Source of the DNA: Micromonospora sp. MA102
Lineage (GTDB): Bacteria > Actinomycetota > Actinomycetes > Mycobacteriales > Micromonosporaceae
Assembly: GCF_025460765.1 (NCBI RefSeq)
Contig: NZ_JAMWEG010000012.1
Coordinates: 62,001-126,000 of the forward strand
Direction: 5' to 3'
DNA: 64,000 nt
Shown: positions 57,300 through 64,000 of the stretch, in pieces
Layout: each line of letters begins with the position of its first letter
Position numbering within the stretch: the stretch's first letter is position 1
Translations under genes and position numbers: made by a program
The notes under the pieces: generated by a model
Told to the model about the DNA's origin: nothing
The model's input: the letters and a program-made list of their open reading frames with translations, nothing else
Database searches by the model: none

Positions 57300-58135
57300 C
57301 CACCACCGGCAAGGTCTGGTTCGTCGGGGCCGGCCCCGGCGCGGCCGACCTGCTCACCCTGCGGGCCGCCCGCGTCATCGCCGAGGCCGACGTCGTGATC
57401 TGGGCGGCCAGCCTCGTGCACGCCGACGTGCTGGCCCACGCCCGCCCGGACGCCGAGATCGTCGACTCCTCCCAGCTGCCCATCGAGGGCGTCCGGCCGC
57501 TGTACGAGCGGGCCGCCGCCGACGGGCTGACCGTGGCCCGGATCCACTCCGGCGACCCGGCCCTGTGGGGCGCCGTGCAGGAACAGCTCGACAGGTGCCG
57601 GGACCTCGGTTTGGCCGTCGAGGTGGTGCCCGGGGTGTCCTCGTTCACCGCGGTCGCCGCGCTGGTCGGCCGGGAGCTGACCATTCCCGAGGTGGCCCAG
57701 TCGGTGATCCTCACCCGCCTGGAGGGCGGCAAGACGCCGATGCCACCCGGCGAGCGGGTCCGCGAGTTCGCCCGGCACGGCACCACCATGGCGCTGTTCC
57801 TCTCCGCCGCCCGCTCCGGGCAGGCCCAGGCGGAGCTGCTGGCCGGTGGCTATCCGCCGGAGACGCCGGTGGTGGTCGCGTACCAGGCGACCTGGCCGGA
57901 CGAGCTGGTCGTCCGGTGCACGCTGGGCGAGCTGGAGGCCACCGTCAAGGCGCACCGGCTGTGGAAGCACACCCTGTTCCTGGTCGGGCCGGCGCTCGCC
58001 GCCAGCGGCACCCGCTCGCACCTCTACCACCCGGGGCACTTCCACACCTACCGGCGGGCCGAGCCGGGCGCCCGCGCCGCGCTGCGCCGTGCCCGCGCCG
58101 ACCGGCCCGGCGATCCAGCCGGGGACGGCCGGTGA
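57296..58135 (+). CDS. cobM: Precorrin-4 C11-methyltransferase CobM/CbiF
   Basis: 279 residues, GTG overlapping the previous stop. Motifs of the C11 enzyme: VWFVGAGPGAADLLTLRAARVIAEADVVIWAASLV, IHSGDPALWGAVQEQLDRC, VVPGVSSFTAVAALVGRELTIPEVAQSVILTRLEGG. It methylates C11 of precorrin-4. A 20-residue basic tail follows the fold. Confidence 0.94.
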   Translation: MTTTGKVWFVGAGPGAADLLTLRAARVIAEADVVIWAASLVHADVLAHARPDAEIVDSSQLPIEGVRPLYERAAADGLTVARIHSGDPALWGAVQEQLDRCRDLGLAVEVVPGVSSFTAVAALVGRELTIPEVAQSVILTRLEGGKTPMPPGERVREFARHGTTMALFLSAARSGQAQAELLAGGYPPETPVVVAYQATWPDELVVRCTLGELEATVKAHRLWKHTLFLVGPALAASGTRSHLYHPGHFHTYRRAEPGARAALRRARADRPGDPAGDGR

Positions 58136-59277
58136 CGTACGCCGAGCCGCCGCTGCGCGAGCCGGACCTGCCGCGCACGGCGAAGGTCCGGCCCGCCGCG
58201 CTGCGTACCGGCTGGACCACCGGCGCGTGCGCCACGGCGGCGACCAAGGCGGCGCTGACCGCGCTGGTCACCGGCGAGCCGCAGCGCCAGGTGGAGATCG
58301 GCCTGCCGGCCGGCCGGCGGGTCACCTTCGCGGTGGCCCGCTGCGACCTCGACCCGTCCCGCCGGGCGGAGGCCGTCGTGGTCAAGGACGCCGGCGACGA
58401 CCCCGACGTCACCCACGGCGCCGAGCTGACCGCCACGGTCACCTGGCGGGACGAGCCGGGGCTGCGCCTCGACGGCGGGCCGGGCGTCGGCACGGTCACC
58501 CGGCCGGGGCTCGGCCTGGCGGTGGGTGGCCCGGCCATCAACGAGACCCCGCGCCGCATGATCGGCCAGGCCGTCGCCGAGGTGGTCGACCTCGGCGAGA
58601 CCGGCGTCCGCGTCGTGATCAGCGTGCCGCGCGGCGAGATCATGGCCCGCAAGACCACCAACCGGCGGCTCGGCATCCTCGGCGGCATCTCCATCCTCGG
58701 CACCACCGGGATCGTCCGGCCGTTCTCCACCGCCTCCTGGCGGGCCAGCGTGGTGCAGGCCGTGCACGTGATGGCCGCCCAGGGGGAGCGGACCGTGGTG
58801 CTCTGCACCGGCGGGCGGACCGAGCGGGCGGCCCGGGCGCTGCTGCCGGAGCTGCCCGAGGTGTGCTTCGTCGAGGTCGGCGACTTCACCGGCGCGGCCG
58901 TCACGGCGGCCGTCGGGGACGGGATGACCGGGGTGGTCTTCGTCGGCATGGCCGGCAAGCTGGCCAAGCTCGCCGCCGGCATCCTGATGACCCACTACAC
59001 CCGGTCCAAGGTGGACCTGTCGCTGCTGGGGGCGGTCACCGCCGAGGCCGGCGGCGGCCCGGACCTGGTCGCCGCCGTCACCGCCGCCAACACCGGCCGG
59101 CACGCGTACGAGCTGTGGGCGGCCGCCGGGCTGCTCGGCCCGGCCGGGGACCTGCTCTGCCACCGGGTCCGGGCGGTGCTGCGCCGCTTCGCCGAGCACG
59201 CGGTCAGCGTCGACGTGGCCATGGTGGACTTCGCCGGCGACCGGGTGGTCGCCTCCTCCGGGCGGTGGGCCGCGTGA
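58132..59277 (+). CDS. cbiD: Cobalt-precorrin-5B C1-methyltransferase CbiD
   Basis: 381 residues, GTG overlapping the previous stop (GTGA). CbiD pattern: LRTGWTTGACATAATKAAL, VVVKDAGDDPDVTHGAEL, GVGTVTRPGLGLAVGGPAINETPRRMI, GISILGTTGIVRPFS, FVGMAGKLAKLAAGILMTHYTRSKVDL. CbiD is the C1-methyltransferase of the route in which cobalt is added early, yet it sits here with CobN, the late chelatase, indicating a mixed pathway. Confidence 0.95.
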   Translation: MTYAEPPLREPDLPRTAKVRPAALRTGWTTGACATAATKAALTALVTGEPQRQVEIGLPAGRRVTFAVARCDLDPSRRAEAVVVKDAGDDPDVTHGAELTATVTWRDEPGLRLDGGPGVGTVTRPGLGLAVGGPAINETPRRMIGQAVAEVVDLGETGVRVVISVPRGEIMARKTTNRRLGILGGISILGTTGIVRPFSTASWRASVVQAVHVMAAQGERTVVLCTGGRTERAARALLPELPEVCFVEVGDFTGAAVTAAVGDGMTGVVFVGMAGKLAKLAAGILMTHYTRSKVDLSLLGAVTAEAGGGPDLVAAVTAANTGRHAYELWAAAGLLGPAGDLLCHRVRAVLRRFAEHAVSVDVAMVDFAGDRVVASSGRWAA

Positions 59278-60479
59278 CCCCGACCGTGCTCGTGGCGGGC
59301 ATCGACGCCGCCGGCCGTCCGGCGCACCCCGCGCTCGTCGAGGCGCTGGCCGGCGCCGGGCTGGTCGTCGGCGCGGCCCGGCACCTGGCCGCCGTGCCCG
59401 TGCCGCCCGGCTGCCCCACGGTCGTCCTCGGCCCGCTCGCCCCCGCCCTGGACCGGCTCGCCGCCGCCGTCGCCGCCGGCACGCCCGCGGTGGTGCTGGC
59501 CAGCGGCGACCCCGGCTTCTTCGGCATCGTCCGCCGGCTCCGGGCCGCCGGCCTGCCGCTGCGGGTGCTGCCCGCGGTCTCCAGCGTCGCCGCCGCGTTC
59601 GCCCGCGCCGGGCTGCCCTGGGACGGCGCCGCCGTGGTCACCGCGCACGGCCGCGACCCGCGCCCCGCGCTCAACGCCTGCCGGGCGCTGCCCGCCGTCG
59701 CGGTGCTCACCGCCCCCGGCGCGGGCGCGGCCGAGCTGGGCGCCGGACTGGCCGGCTGGGACCGCCGCCTGGTCGTCGCCGAGCACCTCGGCGCCCCCGA
59801 CGAGCGGGTCACCTGGACCACCCCGGCCGGGGCCGCCGCGACGGCCTGGACCGACCCGCACGTCGTGCTCAGCCTCGCCCCGGCGACCGCGCCGGCCGTG
59901 ATGCGCGCCGACGACCAGCCCGCCGCCGCGCCGCCCGGGGGGTGGGCGCTGCCCGAGTCCGCGTACGCCCACCGGGACTCGATGATCACCAAGGCCGAGG
60001 TGCGGGCCCTCGTGGTGGCCCGGCTGCGGCCCCGCCTGGGCCGGCTCGTCTGGGACGTCGGCGCGGGCAGCGGCTCGGTCGGCATCGAGTGCGCGCTGCT
60101 CGGCGCGGCGGTGCTCGCCGTCGAACGCGACCCGGACGCGCCGATCCGGGCCAACGCCGCCCGCCACGGTGTCGACGTCCGGGTGGTGACCGGCACGGCC
60201 CCGGCGGCCCTGGCCGGGCTGCCCGACCCGGACGCGGTCTTCGTGGGCGGGGGCGGCGTGGACGTGCTCGCCGCGGTGGCCGACCGCCGCCCGCCCCGGG
60301 TGGTGGTCACCCTGGCCGCCCTCGACCGGGTCGCGCCGGCCGTGCACCTGCTGCGCGCCGCCGGCTACGCGGTCGACGGCTGCCAGCTCGCCGCCGCCCG
60401 CCTCGCCGACCTGCCCGGCGGCTCGCTGCGCCTGGCCGCCACCAACCCGGTCGTCGTCCTCACCGCGGAACACCGATGA
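59274..60479 (+). CDS. cobL: Precorrin-6Y C5,15-methyltransferase (decarboxylating) CobL
   Basis: 401 residues, GTG overlapping the previous stop. A CbiE-like tetrapyrrole methylase half (about 1-215: LASGDPGFFGIVRRL, VLPAVSSVAAAFARAGLPWDGAAVV) is fused to a CbiT-like Rossmann methyltransferase half (about 225-401: MITKAEVRALVVARL, VWDVGAGSGSVGIECALLG, VFVGGGG). It methylates C5 and C15 and decarboxylates the ring C acetate. Confidence 0.95.
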   Translation: MTPTVLVAGIDAAGRPAHPALVEALAGAGLVVGAARHLAAVPVPPGCPTVVLGPLAPALDRLAAAVAAGTPAVVLASGDPGFFGIVRRLRAAGLPLRVLPAVSSVAAAFARAGLPWDGAAVVTAHGRDPRPALNACRALPAVAVLTAPGAGAAELGAGLAGWDRRLVVAEHLGAPDERVTWTTPAGAAATAWTDPHVVLSLAPATAPAVMRADDQPAAAPPGGWALPESAYAHRDSMITKAEVRALVVARLRPRLGRLVWDVGAGSGSVGIECALLGAAVLAVERDPDAPIRANAARHGVDVRVVTGTAPAALAGLPDPDAVFVGGGGVDVLAAVADRRPPRVVVTLAALDRVAPAVHLLRAAGYAVDGCQLAAARLADLPGGSLRLAATNPVVVLTAEHR

Positions 60480-62347
60480 CCGTCCACCCGGAGGAACCCG
60501 TGACCACACCCTCGGACCTGTCCACAGGGGACCCCCGCGCCGCCGGAGGCGTCGACAGGGAGCCGCTCATTGTCGGACTCGTGGCGGCGACCGCCGCCGG
60601 GCGGCGGCACGCGCGTACCGTCGCCGCGGCCTGGCCGCACGCCCGGCTCGTGGAGGCGGGGAGCGCCGCCGACGCGCTGCGGGCCGCCTGGCGGGAGTGC
60701 GACGCGGTGGTCGCCTTCCTGGCCACCGGCGCGGTGGTCCGCATCCTCGCCCCGCTGCTCGGGGACAAGCACACCGACCCGGCCGTGGTGGTCGTCGACG
60801 AGGCGGCCCGGCACGCCGTGGCCCTGCTCGGCGGGCACGCCGGCGGCGCCAACGACCTCGCCACCGAGGTGGGCGCGCTGCTCGACGCCCGGCCGGTGGT
60901 CACCACCGCCACCGACGCGGTCGGCCTACCCGGGTTGGACACCCTCGGCTGGCCGGTGGAGGGCGCGGTGGCCGCGGTGTCCCGGGCGCTCCTCGACGGC
61001 GAGCCGGTCCGGCTGGTCGCCGACGCCACGTGGCCGCTGCCCGCCCTGCCCGCGCACGTCCACGTCGAGGTTGCGCGCCCGCCGACCGGCTCGCGCACAG
61101 CGCTGGCCGCCGCGGCGCCCATCGCCGGGACGCCTGACGTCGACGACGGTGCCGCCGACGCTGGTGACGGCGGCGGTGCGGACGGCTGGCGGATCCTGGT
61201 CACCGACCGGATCGTCCCGGTCGACGGGCGGACCGTGGTGCTCCGGCCGCCGTCCCTGGTCGCCGGGGTCGGGTCCAGTCGGGGTGTGCCCGCCGCCGAG
61301 GTGACCGACCTGCTGCGCCGGGCGCTCGCCGACGCCGGCCTCAGCCCGGCCAGCCTGCGCTGCTTGGCCAGCGTGGACCTCAAGGCCGACGAGGCGGGCA
61401 TCCGGGCGGCCGCAGAGGCGTACGGCGTGCCCCTGGAGACGTGGCCCGCGGCGGACCTGGCGGCGGTCGACGTGCCGCACCCCAGCGAGGTGGTCCGCGC
61501 CGCGGTCGGCACGCCGAGCGTCGCGGAGGCCTCGGCACTGCGCGGCGGCGGCACGCTGCTGGTGCCGAAGACCGCCTCGGCGATGGCCACCGTCGCGGTG
61601 GCCCGGCACGCCCCGCGCGGCCGGCTCGCGCTGGTCGGCCTCGGCCCGGGCGCGGCCGACCTGCGCACCCCGCGGGCGGTGGCCGAGCTGCGCCGGGCCG
61701 CCGTGGTGGTGGGCCTGGACCAGTACGTCGACCAGGTCCGTGGCCTGCTCCGCCCCGGCACGCGGGTGCTGGCCAGCGGGCTCGGCGCGGAGGAGGCGCG
61801 GGCCCGGGCCGCCGTCGCCGAGGCCACCGCCGGTCACGCGGTCGCTCTGGTCGGCTCCGGCGACGCCGGGGTGTACGCGATGGCCAGCCCCGCCCTGGAG
61901 TACGCCGACGACCGGATCGACGTGGTCGGTGTGCCCGGGGTGACCGCCGGGCTCGCCGCGTCCGCGCTGCTCGGGGCGCCGCTGGGGCACGACCACGTCT
62001 ACCTGAGCCTGTCCGACCTGCACACCCCGTGGGAGGTGATCGCGGGCCGGATCGCCGCCGCGGCCGGCGGCGACCTGGTGGCGCTGCTCTACAACCCGCG
62101 CAGCCGCACCCGTGACTGGCAGCTCGGCGCGGCGTTGGACGCCTTCGCGGCGCACCGCCCGCCGGACACCCCGGTCGGCGTGGTGCGCAACGCCAGCCGC
62201 CCCGGCGAGCGGGTGCACCTGGCCACCCTGGCCACCCTCGACCCGGCCCTTGTCGACATGTACAGCGTGGTGGTGGTCGGCAGCTCGCAGACGTGGGTGG
62301 TCGCCGGCCGGATGGTGACGCCCCGGGGGTACCGGTGGCGGTCGTGA
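60476..62347 (+). CDS. cobJ: CbiG-CobJ fusion (cobalt-precorrin-5A hydrolase / precorrin-3B C17-methyltransferase)
   Basis: 623 residues from ATG 60476; GTG 60500 has a better ribosome-binding site (GGAGGA) and may be the real start. Residues about 30-370 are CbiG: AWRECDAVVAFLATGAVVRILAPLL, GGHAGGANDLA, VAGVGSSRGVPAAEV, LRCLASVDLKADEAGI. Residues about 380-623 are CobJ: LALVGLGPGAADLRTPRAVAEL, ALVGSGDAGVYAMASPALEY, YNPRSRTRDWQL. The fusion joins ring contraction methylation at C17 with acetaldehyde removal. Confidence 0.93.
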   Translation: MTVHPEEPVTTPSDLSTGDPRAAGGVDREPLIVGLVAATAAGRRHARTVAAAWPHARLVEAGSAADALRAAWRECDAVVAFLATGAVVRILAPLLGDKHTDPAVVVVDEAARHAVALLGGHAGGANDLATEVGALLDARPVVTTATDAVGLPGLDTLGWPVEGAVAAVSRALLDGEPVRLVADATWPLPALPAHVHVEVARPPTGSRTALAAAAPIAGTPDVDDGAADAGDGGGADGWRILVTDRIVPVDGRTVVLRPPSLVAGVGSSRGVPAAEVTDLLRRALADAGLSPASLRCLASVDLKADEAGIRAAAEAYGVPLETWPAADLAAVDVPHPSEVVRAAVGTPSVAEASALRGGGTLLVPKTASAMATVAVARHAPRGRLALVGLGPGAADLRTPRAVAELRRAAVVVGLDQYVDQVRGLLRPGTRVLASGLGAEEARARAAVAEATAGHAVALVGSGDAGVYAMASPALEYADDRIDVVGVPGVTAGLAASALLGAPLGHDHVYLSLSDLHTPWEVIAGRIAAAAGGDLVALLYNPRSRTRDWQLGAALDAFAAHRPPDTPVGVVRNASRPGERVHLATLATLDPALVDMYSVVVVGSSQTWVVAGRMVTPRGYRWRS

Positions 62348-62523
62348 CCATCGGCGCCTGCCAGGGCTGCGGCGCCTGCCTGCTCACCTGCCCGACGCAC
62401 GCCATCCGCCCCACCCCCGCCGGCCTGCGCGTCACCGACCGCTGCACCGGCTGCCTCGAATGCCTGGAGATCTGCCCCGTGGACGCGATCCGCGTCGACC
62501 CCGAACCCGGAGGAGAGCGATGA
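62344..62523 (+). CDS. Two [4Fe-4S] ferredoxin
   Basis: 59 residues. GTG 62344 overlaps the cobJ stop (GTGA); earlier in-frame GTGs exist but lack coupling. Two complete cluster motifs: CQGCGACLLTCP and CTGCLECLEICP. A small cytoplasmic electron carrier inside the cobalamin operon, perhaps supplying a reductase or a ring-modifying enzyme of the pathway. It overlaps the transporter start (ATGA). Confidence 0.9.
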   Translation: MTIGACQGCGACLLTCPTHAIRPTPAGLRVTDRCTGCLECLEICPVDAIRVDPEPGGER

Positions 62524-63596
62524 CCTCGACCCCGACCGCCGTCCCCACCATCGGCCGCTGGAGCCGCGTCGAACGGGCCCGCCTGGGCGGCATCGTGTGC
62601 GCGGTCGCCGCGCTGCACGTGGCCGGCGTGACCCTCTACCTGTACTGGAACCACCAGCCGGCGGCGGCCGGCGGGCTGGCCGGCGCCGGCACCCTGGCCT
62701 ACGTGCTGGGGGTGCGGCACGCCTTCGACGCCGACCACATCGCCGCCATCGACGACACCACCCGGCTCATGCTGCTGCGCGGCCGGCGGCCGGTCGGCGT
62801 CGGCTTCTTCTTCGCCCTCGGGCACAGCGCCGTGGTGCTGCTGCTCGCCCTCGTGGTCGGGCTCGCCTCCACCCGGCTGACCGGTGACCGGATGGCCGGC
62901 GTCCGCGAGGTCGGCGCGACCGTCGCGATCGTCACGGCGACCGGCTTCCTGCTGCTCGTGGCGGCCCTCAACGCGGTGGTGCTGGCCGGGCTGGCCCGGC
63001 TCTGGCGGCGGCTGCGCGCCGGCGCGCTGGACGAGACCGAGCTGGACCTCCTGCTGCTCAACCGGGGGCTGATGCACCGGATCCTCGGGGCGCGGGCCCG
63101 CACCCTGGTCCGCTCCTCCTGGCACATGGCCCCGGTCGGTTTCCTCTTCGGGCTCGGCCTGGAGACGGCCAGCGAGGTGACCCTGCTGGCGCTGTCGGCG
63201 AGCACCGCCGCGGCCGGCGGGCTGCCCGTGCTGGCGCTGCTCACCCTGCCGCTGCTCTTCGCCGCCGGGATGTCCGCCATGGACACCGCCGACAGCCTGC
63301 TGATGAGCCGCGCCTACTCCTGGGCGTACCGGCAACCGGCCCGGCGGCTCTGGTACAACCTGGCCACCACCACCATGACCGTGCTGGTCGGCGGCCTGGT
63401 CGCCAGCGTCTACCTGGCCGGGCTGCTCGCCGACCACCTCGGGGTCACCGTCCTGGCCGGGTACGCCTCGACCGCCGACCACTTCGAGCAGCTCGGCTAC
63501 GCCGTGGTGGGCCTCTTCGCCCTCGCCTGGGGCGGCGCCGTGCTGCTCTGGCGGCTGCGCGGCCACGACCGCCGCTACGGGCAGGCCGCCTCGTGA
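62520..63596 (+). CDS. HoxN/NixA-family nickel/cobalt transporter
   Basis: 358 residues, ATG overlapping the ferredoxin stop. About eight membrane segments and the family metal motifs: GVRHAFDADHIAAIDDTTR (HxxxxDH), FFFALGHSAVVLLLAL, FGLGLETASEVTLLAL. In a cobalamin operon behind a B12 riboswitch it most likely imports cobalt. Its last codon and stop fall within the second copy of the 53-base element. Confidence 0.92.
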   Translation: MTSTPTAVPTIGRWSRVERARLGGIVCAVAALHVAGVTLYLYWNHQPAAAGGLAGAGTLAYVLGVRHAFDADHIAAIDDTTRLMLLRGRRPVGVGFFFALGHSAVVLLLALVVGLASTRLTGDRMAGVREVGATVAIVTATGFLLLVAALNAVVLAGLARLWRRLRAGALDETELDLLLLNRGLMHRILGARARTLVRSSWHMAPVGFLFGLGLETASEVTLLALSASTAAAGGLPVLALLTLPLLFAAGMSAMDTADSLLMSRAYSWAYRQPARRLWYNLATTTMTVLVGGLVASVYLAGLLADHLGVTVLAGYASTADHFEQLGYAVVGLFALAWGGAVLLWRLRGHDRRYGQAAS

Positions 63597-63643
63597 GCGT
63601 GAGGAGTGAGCCGGGTCTGCGAGCCCCGCAGTCGCGAACGGAG
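63591..63643 (+). repeat. 53-base dispersed element, copy 2
   Basis: Matches 20416-20468 at 52 of 53 positions. It begins TCGTGAGCGT at the transporter end and closes with CGCGAACGGAG; the GGAG (63640-63643) is 8 bases before the cobH GTG, the same spacing as at copy 1. Hairpin CTGCG-AGCCC-CGCAG at 63617-63631. Confidence 0.9.
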
Positions 63644-63655
63644 ATCCGCTCGTGA
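63593..63655 (+). CDS. 20-residue mini-ORF coupling the transporter and cobH
   Basis: GTG overlaps the transporter stop (GTGA 63593-63596) and its TGA overlaps the cobH start (GTGA 63652-63655). Predicted peptide VSVRSEPGLRAPQSRTEIRS, sharing 16 of the first 17 residues with the mini-ORF at 20418. The total length of 20 codons is the same in both, although the last three codons lie outside the repeat. Translation by reinitiation is inferred. Confidence 0.55.
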   Translation: MSVRSEPGLRAPQSRTEIRS

Positions 63656-64000
63656 GCCGGACCGTGCACCCGATCGAGGCGGAGTCCTACCGGATCCTGC
63701 GCGGGCGGGTCGACCTGTCGCACCTGCCGCCGCTGACCCGGGCGGTCACCGAGCGGGTGGTGCACGCCAGCGCCGACCTTGACTACGTCGCCGACCTGGT
63801 CTGCGACGAGGACGGCCTGGCCGCCGGGCTGGCCGCGCTGCGGGCCGGCGCGCCGATCGTGACCGACGTGTGGATGGTCGCGGCCGGCATCACCCGGGCC
63901 GGGCGGGAGATCGTCTGCCCGGTCGCCGAGCCGGCCGCCGCCGAGCTGGGCCGCGCCGCCAGCATCACCCGCTCGGCCGCCGCGGTGCGGATCGCGTCCG
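63652..64000 (+). CDS. cobH: Precorrin-8X methylmutase CobH, truncated by the window end
   Basis: The frame from GTG 63652 runs open to the end: 116 residues seen of about 210. Start VSRTVHPIEAESYRILRG, then VTERVVHASADLDYVADLV with the conserved catalytic-His region, APIVTDVWMVAAGI and SITRSAAAVRIA, all typical of CobH/CbiC. It moves the C11 methyl to C12, giving hydrogenobyrinate. Ribosome-binding GGAG comes from the repeated element. Confidence 0.92.
   Translation, partial: MSRTVHPIEAESYRILRGRVDLSHLPPLTRAVTERVVHASADLDYVADLVCDEDGLAAGLAALRAGAPIVTDVWMVAAGITRAGREIVCPVAEPAAAELGRAASITRSAAAVRIAS

Overview
The window is very GC-rich DNA with dense, mostly overlapping genes, many GTG starts and 4-base ATGA/GTGA gene junctions. 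Together with the gene content (PL1 pectate lyases, ABC sugar importers lacking their own ATPase, several LacI regulators, a CbiG-CobJ fusion, a contractile injection system), this points to an actinobacterium, most likely of the Micromonosporaceae. The genus is inference. No tRNA, rRNA, CRISPR array, insertion sequence or replication origin was seen.

Layout. 1-5.0 kb: end of a secreted M36 metalloprotease, a CBM2 protein with a Cip1-like C-terminus, and a secreted barnase-type RNase followed by its barstar inhibitor. 4.6-6.7 kb: HD hydrolase, RsbW-like kinase, DedA membrane protein. 6.7-25.6 kb: a pectin/uronate utilisation island. It holds two secreted PL1 pectate lyases, a leftward operon (oxidoreductase, uronate isomerase, enolase-superfamily dehydratase, mannitol-dehydrogenase-type reductase, oxidoreductase), and a divergent LacI regulator with operators. 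Rightward follow a lipoprotein-dependent ABC importer, a DUF624 protein, a PmoA-family protein, KDG kinase and KDPG aldolase, then a second LacI regulator. Read as a pathway: pectate is cut outside, uronates are imported, isomerised, reduced and dehydrated to KDG, phosphorylated, and split to pyruvate and glyceraldehyde-3-phosphate.

25.7-40.2 kb: a leftward, tightly coupled contractile injection system (CIS): sheath, tube, LysM protein, VgrG-like spike, small spike-tip candidate, gp25, baseplate J and tail protein I. Membrane proteins lie at both ends, one with an HExxH motif. No AAA+ ATPase, tape measure, tail fibre or second sheath gene is visible. 40.3-47.8 kb: an FAD monooxygenase/TetR divergon with twin operators, a FUSC exporter, an esterase-like hydrolase, a LacI/MFS divergon with an operator, a small conserved protein and a metallo-beta-lactamase-fold protein.

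47.8-64.0 kb: a cobalamin riboswitch, a 44-codon small ORF, and a long cobalamin operon: cobN, fused ChlI/ChlD chelatase, cobO, cobB, cobI, cobM, cbiD, cobL, cbiG-cobJ, ferredoxin, Ni/Co transporter, and cobH cut by the window end.

The most unusual signal is a 53-base element present twice (20416-20468 and 63591-63643, one mismatch) in two unrelated operons. Each copy begins at the last codon of the upstream gene, encodes a 20-codon mini-ORF that starts on the upstream stop (GTGA) and ends on the downstream start (GTGA), and supplies the ribosome-binding site of the next gene at the same 8-base spacing. A second is a perfect 20+20-base palindrome lying in frame inside a disordered CIS gene (34584-34629).
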